NCBI RefSeq assembly: GCF_029963765.1
Contig: NZ_JALBYU010000003.1
Span: 301,234-365,233, forward strand
Length of the DNA stretch: 64,000 bases
Direction of reading: 5' to 3'
Origin: Pseudomonas sp. UYIF39
Lineage (GTDB): Bacteria > Pseudomonadota > Gammaproteobacteria > Pseudomonadales > Pseudomonadaceae
The notes under the pieces were generated by a model, which worked only from the letters and a program-made list of their open reading frames with translations, was not told where the DNA came from and did no database searches. Shown here piece after piece: positions 25,568 through 33,923 of this stretch (position 1 is the stretch's first letter; each line of letters begins with the position of its first letter). The translations under genes were made by a program, and so were the position numbers.

Positions 25568-26414
25568 GCTCTGCTCCCAGTAGCTGTTGCAAGCGGTCCG
25601 CCACGCCCCAGAACGCCATCGGTTCATGGGTCGGGTATGGATAGTGGCCTAGGTTCAAACTGATCGATGCGCCACGTTCACGCAGCCGCTGCTCGACCAG
25701 TGCTCTGACCGATATCGGCTGGCCACTGGAACAATTGATCACGCCATTGAAGTCCCGCTGTTGCAGGATCGCCGCGAGATAACCGGCGGCAGTCTCGATG
25801 GCCAGGTAATCGCGCAATTGCTCACCGGCCGACATGTTGAAACGTTCGTCGCCGGCATTGATCGCCCGGTCCAGCGCCGCCAGTAAACTGTTCGGGTTTT
25901 GCCCCTCGCCGTACAGGTAAAACAGCCGCGTCCATTGCAAAGTGAATGGCTGCACGCGCTGCAAGTTTTCGAGGAACAGACGGAGGGTGTTTTTGGCCAA
26001 TCCATAAGGATTGCTCGGCTGCGGCGCGGTCTGCTCGCTGAGCGGTCCACTCTGCATGCCGTATTCGAAACACGTCCCGGTGACCAGCACCTGCGCCACG
26101 CCCGCCTCTACCGCGCCCCTGATGAACCGGTAGTCAGCCATCAGGTTGTGCTCGAAGTGGAACAGCGCCTGATAATTCGGTAACCCTGGCCAAGCGAGAT
26201 GTGCCAAGCCATCGACGCCATCGGTCAGCGCGGCGAAGTCAAGATCGGCAGCATGAATATCCGCAGCCACGAACTCCACGGCGTTGATCCACGGTAGTTG
26301 CGCAGCGGTCTCGGCGTTGCGCGCCACCGCCCGGACCTCACAGCCTCGGGCGAGCAAGGTAGCGACCAGATGCCGGCCGACAAACCCGGTGGCGCCGGTC
26401 ACGAGTACTTTCAC
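25557..26414 (-). CDS. NAD(P)-dependent sugar epimerase/reductase
   Basis: A 285-aa extended short-chain dehydrogenase. The Rossmann motif TGATGFVGRHLVATLLARG is at residue 7 onward. The catalytic Tyr-x3-Lys is in SNPYGLAKNTLRLFL. The start is GTG at 26414, which overlaps the TGA of the upstream methyltransferase (GTGA). The longer open frame upstream is not used. In C-methyl deoxysugar pathways a reductase of this type reduces the 4-keto group after C-methylation. That role is an inference from its neighbours. Confidence 0.82.
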   Translation of the reverse strand: MKVLVTGATGFVGRHLVATLLARGCEVRAVARNAETAAQLPWINAVEFVAADIHAADLDFAALTDGVDGLAHLAWPGLPNYQALFHFEHNLMADYRFIRGAVEAGVAQVLVTGTCFEYGMQSGPLSEQTAPQPSNPYGLAKNTLRLFLENLQRVQPFTLQWTRLFYLYGEGQNPNSLLAALDRAINAGDERFNMSAGEQLRDYLAIETAAGYLAAILQQRDFNGVINCSSGQPISVRALVEQRLRERGASISLNLGHYPYPTHEPMAFWGVADRLQQLLGAEHEA

Positions 26415-27637
26415 AGGACGGTCAACTCGGGCACGGCGATCACGAATCGGCCATCCCACTGACGCACCTGGGCCAGTTGCTGGCTGACTTCGTGCAGCAG
26501 GTTCCACGGCAGTACCAGCACGTAATCCGGTTTCTCAATGTCGATCTGCGTCGGCGAAACGATCGGGATGCGACTGCCCGGCAGGTACTTGCCCTGCTTG
26601 TGCGGGTTGGCATCGGCGACCCAGGCCAGCAGGTCCGGTTTGACTCCGGCGTAATTGAGCAAGGTATTGCCCTTGGCGGCAGCGCCGTACCCGACCACAC
26701 GCTTGCCGTCGGCTTTCGCCCGCAACAGGAAGCGCAGCAGTTCGTGCTTGATGCGTTCGGCGGCGGGCGCCAGGGTTGCGTAGTACTCGGGGGTTTTCAC
26801 ACCGGCATCGAGCTCGGCTTGCAGTTGCTGTTGAACCGCTGCCTGGACTTCGCGGCGCACACCGTCGACGCGCTGAACGAACACGCGCAGCGAACCACCG
26901 TGGGTCGATAGCTGACTGACATCGAACACTTCCAGACCGTTGCGCTCGCACAGCGTCTGCACGGCAGTCAGGGACAGGTAGGAATAGTGCTCGTGATACA
27001 GCGTGTCGAATTGCTGTCCGGCCATCAGCGTCAGCAATTGCGGAAACTCGAACGTCGCCACGCCCGTCGGCTTGAGCAAGGTCGCGAAACCACCAAGGAA
27101 ATCATTGATGTCCGGCACGTGGGCCAGCACGTTGTTGGCCGCCATCAGGTCGGCTGCCCAGCCTTCATTTGTCAGCTGCAACGCGGTGTCGCGGCCGAAG
27201 AACAGCTCGCGGATCTCCAGGCCTTTTTCCCGTGCCGCTTGCGCGGTGCTGCGGGTCGGCTCGACACCCAGGCAAGGGATGCTGCGCCCGGCCACGTACT
27301 GCAACAGGTAACCGTCGTTGGCGGCGATTTCCACCACACGGCTGTCAGCCGTCAGATCGAAACGCTCGACCATCTCGCCCACATAACGCTCGGCATGGGC
27401 CAGCCAGGTGCTGGAAAACGAACTGAAGTAGGCGTACTCGGCGTCGAACAGGCTGTCGGCGCTGGTGTAATCCTCGGTCTGCACCAGCCAGCACTGCTGA
27501 CACACCGCAACCTTCAGCGGCACCCATTGCTCGGATTGTTCCAGCTGATCGGCGCGCACGTAGGCATTGGACGGCGGCGAAGTACCCAGATCAATCAGCG
27601 GCAAAGCCAGCGGAGTTCCGCAACCACGGCAGTTCAT
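26411..27637 (-). CDS. Zinc-domain sugar C-methyltransferase (TylC3/NovU type)
   Basis: A 408-aa three-part protein. The N-terminal zinc-binding domain has CRGC (residues 3-6) and CQQC (about 47-50). The SAM-binding domain has VVEIAANDGYLLQYV. DTLYHEHYSYLSLTAV supplies the catalytic Glu-His region. The C-terminal domain has GYGAAAKGNTLLNYAG and NPHKQGKYLPGS. Proteins of this architecture add a methyl carbon at C3 of nucleotide-linked 4-keto-6-deoxy sugars. Placed next to rfbF/rfbG, the likely substrate is a CDP-4-keto-6-deoxyhexose. It overlaps both neighbours by 4 bases. Confidence 0.88.
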   Translation of the reverse strand: MNCRGCGTPLALPLIDLGTSPPSNAYVRADQLEQSEQWVPLKVAVCQQCWLVQTEDYTSADSLFDAEYAYFSSFSSTWLAHAERYVGEMVERFDLTADSRVVEIAANDGYLLQYVAGRSIPCLGVEPTRSTAQAAREKGLEIRELFFGRDTALQLTNEGWAADLMAANNVLAHVPDINDFLGGFATLLKPTGVATFEFPQLLTLMAGQQFDTLYHEHYSYLSLTAVQTLCERNGLEVFDVSQLSTHGGSLRVFVQRVDGVRREVQAAVQQQLQAELDAGVKTPEYYATLAPAAERIKHELLRFLLRAKADGKRVVGYGAAAKGNTLLNYAGVKPDLLAWVADANPHKQGKYLPGSRIPIVSPTQIDIEKPDYVLVLPWNLLHEVSQQLAQVRQWDGRFVIAVPELTVL

Positions 27638-28194
27638 ACACGCACTCCAGCGAAGTGTTCATCGAGCGCGGGATGGCTGGAATCCCTGGCCGACAGATTA
27701 TTGACAGGCAACGGCCAGGCAATCGCCAGCCGTGGATCGTTCACCGACAAACCGCCCTCATGCGCAGGCGTGTAATCAGCGCTGTGCAGGTAAAGCAATT
27801 CGGCGTCATCGGTGAGGGTCTGGAAACCATGGGCAAAACCGGCCGGGATCAACAGGCTGCAGCCATCACCGGCGCGCAGGTGTTCGGCGTGCCAGTGCAG
27901 GAAGGTCTCGGAGTCAGGGCGCAAATCCACCGCCACATCCCAGACTTCACCGCGCAAGCAGGTGATCAGCTTGGCTTCCGGGGCGCTGGCGTTCTGATAA
28001 TGCAGACCGCGCACACTGCCCCGTTCACGGGTGCAGGAATGGTTGATCTGGCGGACATGAAACGGCTGGCCGAAGGCGCTGAGGCTGCCTTCGCAGAACA
28101 GCCGTGCGAAGTGCCCGCGCTCATCTTCGAAGCGTTTGTGCTGCACGCTGAACAGTCCGGCCAGCGGCAATGACTTCAACAGAAACTCGCTCAC
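27634..28194 (-). CDS. dTDP-4-dehydrorhamnose 3,5-epimerase (RfbC) family protein
   Basis: A 186-aa cupin-fold sugar epimerase. FKxR-like HKRFEDERGHFARLF, the QINHSCTRERGSVRGLHYQ block with the catalytic His, and GFAHGFQTLTDDAELLYLHSADY are all present. The start is GTG at 28194 overlapping the rfbG TGA (GTGA). The genes around it make CDP-4-keto-6-deoxyglucose, so the probable substrate is a CDP-sugar, not dTDP-rhamnose precursors. That assignment is inferred. Confidence 0.88.
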   Translation of the reverse strand: MSEFLLKSLPLAGLFSVQHKRFEDERGHFARLFCEGSLSAFGQPFHVRQINHSCTRERGSVRGLHYQNASAPEAKLITCLRGEVWDVAVDLRPDSETFLHWHAEHLRAGDGCSLLIPAGFAHGFQTLTDDAELLYLHSADYTPAHEGGLSVNDPRLAIAWPLPVNNLSARDSSHPALDEHFAGVRV

Positions 28195-29273
28195 AGCGCG
28201 CCTCGGTACAGGTTCAACTGGCCCAATGTAATGGCGCGCATGTCGTCGCCGTTTTGCCACGCCAGGTGCCAATCGAGGGTATGGGTCAGGCATTGCTGCA
28301 ACGACCAGCGCGGTTGCCAGGCCAACCGTTGACGGGCGCGGCTGCTGTCCAGACGCAGCAGACCGGCTTCGTGCAGATCACTCGGTTCGATGCGCAAGCC
28401 GCGTGCTTGTGGCCAGCGGTTGGCGAGCAGTTCGACCACTTCGCCGACGCTGCACATGTCGGCTTCGCTCGGGCCGAAGTTCCAGGCGCCGGCAAACTCG
28501 GGACCTTTTTCATAGAGGCCGGCGGCCAATTGCAGATAACCGGCCAATGGCTCCAGGGCGTGCTGCCACGGGCGTACGGCTTGCGGGTAACGCAGGGTCA
28601 CCGGCTCATCCGCCGACCAGGCCTTGAGCACATCAGGGATCAAGCGTTCCGGCGCGAAGTCACCACCGCCCAGCACGTTGCCGGCCCGGGCAGTGGCCAG
28701 CGCCAGACCGTGTTCGGCATAGCGCTCGGCCGGGAAGAACGAAGCGGCGTAGGACTGGGCCAGCAACTCGCAGCAGGCCTTGCTGCTGCTGTAAGGATCA
28801 TGTCCGCCGAGGGCTTCGTCTTCGCGGTACGGCCACAGCCATTCCTTGTTGGCGTAGACCTTGTCGGTGGTCACCAACACGCAGGCGCGCACGCCACCGA
28901 CCTGACGGATCGCTTCGAGCAGATTGAGCGTGCCCATGACGTTGCTGGAGTAGGTGCCGAGCGGATCGCGATAGCCTTCGCGCACCAGCGGCTGGGCCGC
29001 CAGGTGCAGGACGATTTCCGGCTGCGCTTCGGTGATCAGTTCCAGCAAGGCGCCGAGGTCACGCAGGTCGCCGCGCTGATCGTTGATGCCCTCGTGCACC
29101 CGGGCCAGCTCGAAGAGGCTCGGTTCGGTCGATGGATCAAGCGAAAATCCGCTGACCTCGGCACCGAGGCTTTGCAGCCACAGGGTCAGCCAACTGCCTT
29201 TGAAACCGGTATGGCCGGTCAGCAGAACGCGTTTGCCGCGCCAGAATTCGGTACTCAGCCCCATTGCTTCCAT
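28191..29273 (-). CDS. rfbG: CDP-glucose 4,6-dehydratase RfbG
   Basis: A 360-aa NAD-dependent dehydratase converting CDP-glucose to CDP-4-keto-6-deoxyglucose. The dinucleotide loop is [21 protein letters not shown], the [10 protein letters not shown] active-site region has the conserved Thr-Asp-Lys, and [13 protein letters not shown] holds Tyr-x3-Lys. ATG 29273 is chosen because GGGAGG lies just upstream. It overlaps the rfbF stop by 19 bases. An RfbH-type 3-dehydrase is not found beside it, so the 3,6-dideoxy branch is not indicated. Confidence 0.94.
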   Translation of the reverse strand: MEAMGLSTEFWRGKRVLLTGHTGFKGSWLTLWLQSLGAEVSGFSLDPSTEPSLFELARVHEGINDQRGDLRDLGALLELITEAQPEIVLHLAAQPLVREGYRDPLGTYSSNVMGTLNLLEAIRQVGGVRACVLVTTDKVYANKEWLWPYREDEALGGHDPYSSSKACCELLAQSYAASFFPAERYAEHGLALATARAGNVLGGGDFAPERLIPDVLKAWSADEPVTLRYPQAVRPWQHALEPLAGYLQLAAGLYEKGPEFAGAWNFGPSEADMCSVGEVVELLANRWPQARGLRIEPSDLHEAGLLRLDSSRARQRLAWQPRWSLQQCLTHTLDWHLAWQNGDDMRAITLGQLNLYRGAL

Positions 29274-30028
29274 GGGGCCTCCCCGCTCTGCCACAGCGCT
29301 TCGAGGTAGTTCTTGTCGCGCAGAGTGTCCATCGGGTGCCAGAAGCCTTCGTGCTCGAAGGCCTTCAATTGTTCGTCCTGGGCCAGACGGGCCAATGGCT
29401 CGGCTTCCCAGGTGGTGTCATCACCGCCGATGTACGAGAGCACTTTCGGTGAAAGCACAAAGAAACCGCCATTGATCCAGCCACCATCACCACGAGGCTT
29501 CTCGGTGAAACCGAGCACCTGATCGCCGTGACGCTCCAGGGCGCCGTAACGGCCCGGCGGTTGTACCGCGGTGACGGTCGCCAGACGACCGTGGGCGGTG
29601 TGGTAGTCCACCAGTTGACGGATATTGATATCGGAGACGCCGTCGCCGTAGGTAAAGCAGAAGGCCTCTTCATCCTTGAGGTAACGGCCGGCGCGCAGCA
29701 AGCGGCCACCGGTCATGGTTTCCTCGCCGGTGTCGATGAGGGTGACGCTCCACGGCTCGCTGTAGTTCTGGTGCACGTCCATGCGGTTGTTGCGCATGTC
29801 GAAGGTGACGTCGGAAGTGTGCAGGAAGTAGTTGGCGAAGAAGTCCTTGATCGCGTAGCCCTTGTAGCCAAGGCAGATCACGAAGTCATGAATCCCGTGG
29901 GCCGAGTACTGTTTCATGATGTGCCAAAGAATTGGCTTGCCGCCGATCTCGATCATCGGCTTGGGCTTGAGGTGCGACTCTTCGCTGATCCGCGTACCGA
30001 GACCACCTGCCAGAATTACTGCCTTCAT
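29255..30028 (-). CDS. rfbF: Glucose-1-phosphate cytidylyltransferase RfbF
   Basis: A 257-aa nucleotidyltransferase making CDP-glucose from glucose-1-phosphate and CTP. The signature [18 protein letters not shown] is at the N-terminus, followed by [31 protein letters not shown] contains the metal-binding Asp, and [20 protein letters not shown] is typical. ATG 30028 is the family start. The frame is open upstream without similarity. It appears to be the first gene of the long minus-strand run that reaches pseI at 15315. Confidence 0.96.
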   Translation of the reverse strand: MKAVILAGGLGTRISEESHLKPKPMIEIGGKPILWHIMKQYSAHGIHDFVICLGYKGYAIKDFFANYFLHTSDVTFDMRNNRMDVHQNYSEPWSVTLIDTGEETMTGGRLLRAGRYLKDEEAFCFTYGDGVSDINIRQLVDYHTAHGRLATVTAVQPPGRYGALERHGDQVLGFTEKPRGDGGWINGGFFVLSPKVLSYIGGDDTTWEAEPLARLAQDEQLKAFEHEGFWHPMDTLRDKNYLEALWQSGEAPWKQWG

Positions 30029-30148
30029 CACTGTCCTCTTGCTCTTCGCGCGGCCCTTACCCCACAGGGGTAGGCGAACCGTCAGATGCACATCATTTGC
30101 CCGCAACCAGTGGCCGTTCACGCTCTTGGGGTGAAGGTTTTATGGCGA

Positions 30149-30178
30149 TATACAGGTGACTTGCAGGAAGTGAGCCAA
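30149..30178 (-). promoter_or_regulatory. Tentative sigma-70 promoter for the rfbF-pseI gene run
   Basis: On the minus strand TTGGCT (30173-30178) and TGTATA (30149-30154) are spaced by 18 bases, about 120 bases before rfbF and after the terminator at 30192-30228. No sigma-28 or sigma-54 site was found here. This is a weak pattern match. Confidence 0.3.
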
Positions 30179-30191
30179 TTGCACAGGACAT

Positions 30192-30228
30192 AAAAAACGT
30201 CCGGACGCGGGCTGCGTTCGGACGTTTT
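30192..30228 (-). terminator. Bidirectional terminator after the 1190-aa glycosyltransferase
   Basis: A stem of AACGTCCG(g)ACGC with GCGT(t)CGGACGTT around GGGCT, flanked by six A and four T, gives TTTTTT downstream on the minus strand. It lies 28 bases past the stop of the 30256-33828 gene and separates it from the rfbF run. Confidence 0.88.
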
Positions 30229-30255
30229 CTTGAAGGTTGATGGCCAGCGACGGAG

Positions 30256-33200
30256 TCAGTCCGGCAGCCAGCCCCACAACCAGTGGTTGAGGTTATCGCC
30301 ACGCAGCATGAAATCACGATGTACCGCTTCTCGTAGTTCATCGCCCATGCGGTAGCTCGCATCCGGATCGGCCAAGTGCATGCGGATCGCTTGCAGCCAT
30401 TCGTCCGTGCTGTTGCTGTAGACCTTGGTGCACGGCAAGTGGCCGCGATAGGCCTCGGTGTCGGTGCAGATCACTGGATAACCGCAAGCACCGTACTCCA
30501 GCAACCGCAGATTGCTTTTGCAATCGTTGAAGATGTGGAACTCCAGCGGCGCCAGCGCCAGGTCGAGGTTCAGGCTCGCCAGTTTGAACGGATAGCTCTG
30601 CAAGCCAATGGTGGAGTGGAACTCGTGGACGTACGGCCGCAACCCTTCCGGACACATGCCGAAGAATACCCACTCGACTTCGTTCGCCAACTCTCGCACT
30701 ACCTCAGCAATGATCTCCAGATCACCGGAGTGGCTGGTGCCACCACCCCAGCCAACGCGCGGTTTGCTGGAGGTTCGACGGCGGCTGGTCAGCGTCGCCC
30801 AAGGGTGCGGCGATAGCATGTTCGGCACCACGCGAATTTCGCTGTGCATGCTCGACAAGGCATCGGCCAATGGCTGAGTCGTCACCACCACCCGATCACA
30901 CAGGGCAATGCCGTCGCGCAGCATCTGTTCGGTGTTGAGCGGCTTGTTGCGGGCGTGGGTATTTTTCTTCGGTGCGCTGACGATGTAGTCGTCGAGTTCG
31001 AAGATCCGCAGGGCGCTGGAATATTTTTTTATCCGCAGAATGTCGCCGGCGGCGCCTTCGCTGTAACGCCCCTGCAGAACAATGGTGTCCGGCGACAAAC
31101 GCTCGATCTCCACGGTCGACGGCGACTCGTAAGCCACTCGCGCGATCACTCGCCCGGCCGCTTCGAGCTCCGCCAGCGGCGCGGTCACCCGGTAGTGGCC
31201 GACCGCACTGCTGTTGACCGGCAGACCGAGGATCAATGGCAATGCGCGGCTGCAGAACGGATTCCAGTTATTGCGCAGCGAAGGTTCCAGGCTGAAACTG
31301 GAAACCCCAAGGCTCAGCGCCGGGCTGTAGGCCGGATCCTTGGCGATCTTCGGCAGCCATTTGCGATAAAAGGTTTCTTGTTCAAGCTCGCGCACAGCCA
31401 ACGTCGAAGGCTGCACCGGCGACTCGTCTTCCGGGGCCAGCACCACACTGGAATACGGCGTCCAGACCACCAGGTAACCGTCCTTGTTCGCTCGCAGGCA
31501 CAAGTCGACATCGCTGAGGCCCTGAGTAAACGTCACCTCATCGAGTTCGCCCAGACTATCGAAAACCTCCTTGCGCACCATCAGGCAATCGTCGCGAACC
31601 GCACTCCAGTTCTGGGTCACATGCAAACGCTGCATGTAACCGCGACAGTTGGAGACCTCACCGGCAAATGGCGAACCGACCGGCCCGGCCAATCCGAGAA
31701 TCAACCCGGCGCTGACGATCGAGCCCTGAGGAGTGAGAAGTCGGGCACCCACCACCCCCACTTCGGGACGCTGGGCATGGTTGAGCAATTCGTCCAGCCA
31801 GTCGCTATCGCAAATCACCGCCTGAGGACTGAGCAGCAGCAAGTACTCGCCGCGCGCCAGGCTCGCGGCGAAGTTGCGGATCGCCGCGTCGTTGGCGTCA
31901 CCCGCGTAACGCAGCACCCGCAACATGGCAACGCCCAGTTGCGCCATCGCGGCCAGCCAATCGAGCATCGCCGCATCGTCAGTGCCGCTATCAACGATCA
32001 GGATTTCGTACTGGGTGTAAGCGGTGCGCTCGATCAAACCTTCGATGCAACGCTGCAATGCGAACAGCGAATCACCTGTCTGGATGATGATCGACACCAG
32101 CGGACGCGCGCCATGCCGATAGTCGATGCGGTTGATCAGCGGCAGCTCTTCGTGCCGGATAGCGTGTGCCACACCGATACGATCCAAGTGCGCGCCGACC
32201 ATCACGGCGTTGCGCTCGATCACTTCGGGTAACGACAACCATTCGGCGAAGGTCTGGCCGGACTCCACCTGGATTTCGGCAATGTGTTCAATGGTCTGCG
32301 GCCCGGCCTCTTCCACCAGTTGCCACAACAGATCATGGGGCGCCAACTCACCGTGAGCCGAATCAAAACCGCCCAACGCCATGAAGCGCTGACGCTCAAA
32401 GGCCAGGGTTCGCCCGACGTAGGGATAAGCGCGCATCAGGTCGAGGTTGAAATCGGGTTTGAACACCGGGTCGATCGACTCTCCATCGAGCAGTGCACCC
32501 TCGTCGCTGTAGGCACAGAGGATGCCCGCAACACCTGCTATGCGTTCTGCCAGAACCAGCAGAGCGGACTCACGCAAGGTGTCGCCGGCCCGCAACAGAT
32601 AAAACCAGTGGGCCCCCTCCAGTTGCGGCACCACAGCGTTGAGCTGTTGCACCCAATCTGCCTGGAAAGGCAACTGCACGACGCGATCGTCGGCTGCGCA
32701 GAACGCATCGGACAGCACCACCACCGCCTGGGGGGCGTAGAGCTGAGCACTGATGCTCTGCAGCGTCGTATTCAGCGCAGCACTGTCAGCGTCGCTGTCG
32801 ATCACGATCGGCACGATCTGCGGGCGCAAGGCCCAGCTGTCGATACGCTTCGGCATATGCTGCTTCTCGACATCCGAGAACCGGCGGATCGCCAGCCACT
32901 CGCGATAGAAGTCGGCGTAACTTTCGCTTTCCCCGCCCACCCGACCGTCAATCACGGTATTGCGGTTACCCAGAATTCGCACGACGCACAACTCTTCCCA
33001 GGCATGGGGCTGGTCAGTGATTCTGGCCAGTTCGATATAGCGTACCCAGCCCGACGCCGGCGCCGATTCACCGCTGCGCGCCGCCAGCATCTGTGCCAGC
33101 CAGCTCCACTCGACTGCCGCTGCCGCGACCATCTCCGGGGTCTTGCTCAGGCGTTCCGGATACAGTCGCTCGGTACTCAGTACCGTGCTGAGCGACACCA

Positions 33201-33828
33201 GATTACCGCGACGCATCAGGCACACGAACAGGGCGAAATCGAGCATGGCGACGAAACCGGCGCCTTCCTGAATCAGCGTCGGCAACAACTCCAACACATC
33301 GGCGCGGCGCATCAGGGTCGAACTGAAGTTACCGAGGAAATTCTTGGGCGTGCCCTCGAAGATCGCCAACATATCGTCGCCCTTGAGCAACGCATCGTTA
33401 GGCGCGAAGCGGCAGTTGCCTACCCGTGGCGGCAGCAGAAAATTGCCGGCGTCATTAAACATGCGCAGGGCAACCACCAGATTGACATTGGCATGGTCGA
33501 TCAACACCTGAGCCTGCAAGGCAATACTCGGCGCAAACAGACGGTCGTCGTCGCACAGCACTTTGATGAACTCGCCCTGGGCTTCTTCTACGCAACGCAG
33601 CACGTTTTTTTGCAAGCCCAAACGGTGTGGATTACGCAGGTAGCGAATCGGGTGCGCCGGCTCGGCAAAGCTGTCAACGATGTCGCGAATCTCGTCGCTG
33701 GAGGAGTCGTCGCAGATGACGATCTCGATCTGCTCGTAGGTCTGGGCGAGCGCACTTTCCAGCGCCTGGCTGAAAAAGCGCGGGTTGAAGGCAGGGATAA
33801 CGATACTGACGAGGGGGCGTTGATTCAC
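30256..33828 (-). CDS. Giant multi-domain glycosyltransferase (GT2, GT2-like, GT2, GT4-like), 1190 aa
   Basis: Four modules are visible. Residues 1-about 240 are GT2 (PLVSIVIPAFNPRFFSQALE, DXD-type CDDDRLFAPS). Residues about 330-560 are a degenerate GT2-like segment. Residues about 575-830 are a second GT2 (ARPLVSIIIQTGDSLFALQRC, GLSDVDLCLRANKDGYLVVWTP). Residues about 880-1190 are a GT-B C-terminal domain (VGHYRVTAPLAELEAAG, PRVGWGGGTSHSGDLEII, RLLEYGACGYPVICTD). The arrangement suggests one protein adding several sugars. It lies between flgL and the sugar-nucleotide genes, so flagellin glycan assembly is likely. No membrane spans. Confidence 0.85.
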   Translation of the reverse strand: MNQRPLVSIVIPAFNPRFFSQALESALAQTYEQIEIVICDDSSSDEIRDIVDSFAEPAHPIRYLRNPHRLGLQKNVLRCVEEAQGEFIKVLCDDDRLFAPSIALQAQVLIDHANVNLVVALRMFNDAGNFLLPPRVGNCRFAPNDALLKGDDMLAIFEGTPKNFLGNFSSTLMRRADVLELLPTLIQEGAGFVAMLDFALFVCLMRRGNLVSLSTVLSTERLYPERLSKTPEMVAAAAVEWSWLAQMLAARSGESAPASGWVRYIELARITDQPHAWEELCVVRILGNRNTVIDGRVGGESESYADFYREWLAIRRFSDVEKQHMPKRIDSWALRPQIVPIVIDSDADSAALNTTLQSISAQLYAPQAVVVLSDAFCAADDRVVQLPFQADWVQQLNAVVPQLEGAHWFYLLRAGDTLRESALLVLAERIAGVAGILCAYSDEGALLDGESIDPVFKPDFNLDLMRAYPYVGRTLAFERQRFMALGGFDSAHGELAPHDLLWQLVEEAGPQTIEHIAEIQVESGQTFAEWLSLPEVIERNAVMVGAHLDRIGVAHAIRHEELPLINRIDYRHGARPLVSIIIQTGDSLFALQRCIEGLIERTAYTQYEILIVDSGTDDAAMLDWLAAMAQLGVAMLRVLRYAGDANDAAIRNFAASLARGEYLLLLSPQAVICDSDWLDELLNHAQRPEVGVVGARLLTPQGSIVSAGLILGLAGPVGSPFAGEVSNCRGYMQRLHVTQNWSAVRDDCLMVRKEVFDSLGELDEVTFTQGLSDVDLCLRANKDGYLVVWTPYSSVVLAPEDESPVQPSTLAVRELEQETFYRKWLPKIAKDPAYSPALSLGVSSFSLEPSLRNNWNPFCSRALPLILGLPVNSSAVGHYRVTAPLAELEAAGRVIARVAYESPSTVEIERLSPDTIVLQGRYSEGAAGDILRIKKYSSALRIFELDDYIVSAPKKNTHARNKPLNTEQMLRDGIALCDRVVVTTQPLADALSSMHSEIRVVPNMLSPHPWATLTSRRRTSSKPRVGWGGGTSHSGDLEIIAEVVRELANEVEWVFFGMCPEGLRPYVHEFHSTIGLQSYPFKLASLNLDLALAPLEFHIFNDCKSNLRLLEYGACGYPVICTDTEAYRGHLPCTKVYSNSTDEWLQAIRMHLADPDASYRMGDELREAVHRDFMLRGDNLNHWLWGWLPD

Positions 33829-33923
33829 GACGGGAAACTCTCGAGCGGCGGGCCTCCCCCCTTTCAGGCAGAGGCCACGGAACCGCTTAGGAAAAGACGG
33901 TTGGCAGCTCGACAGGCACTGAC

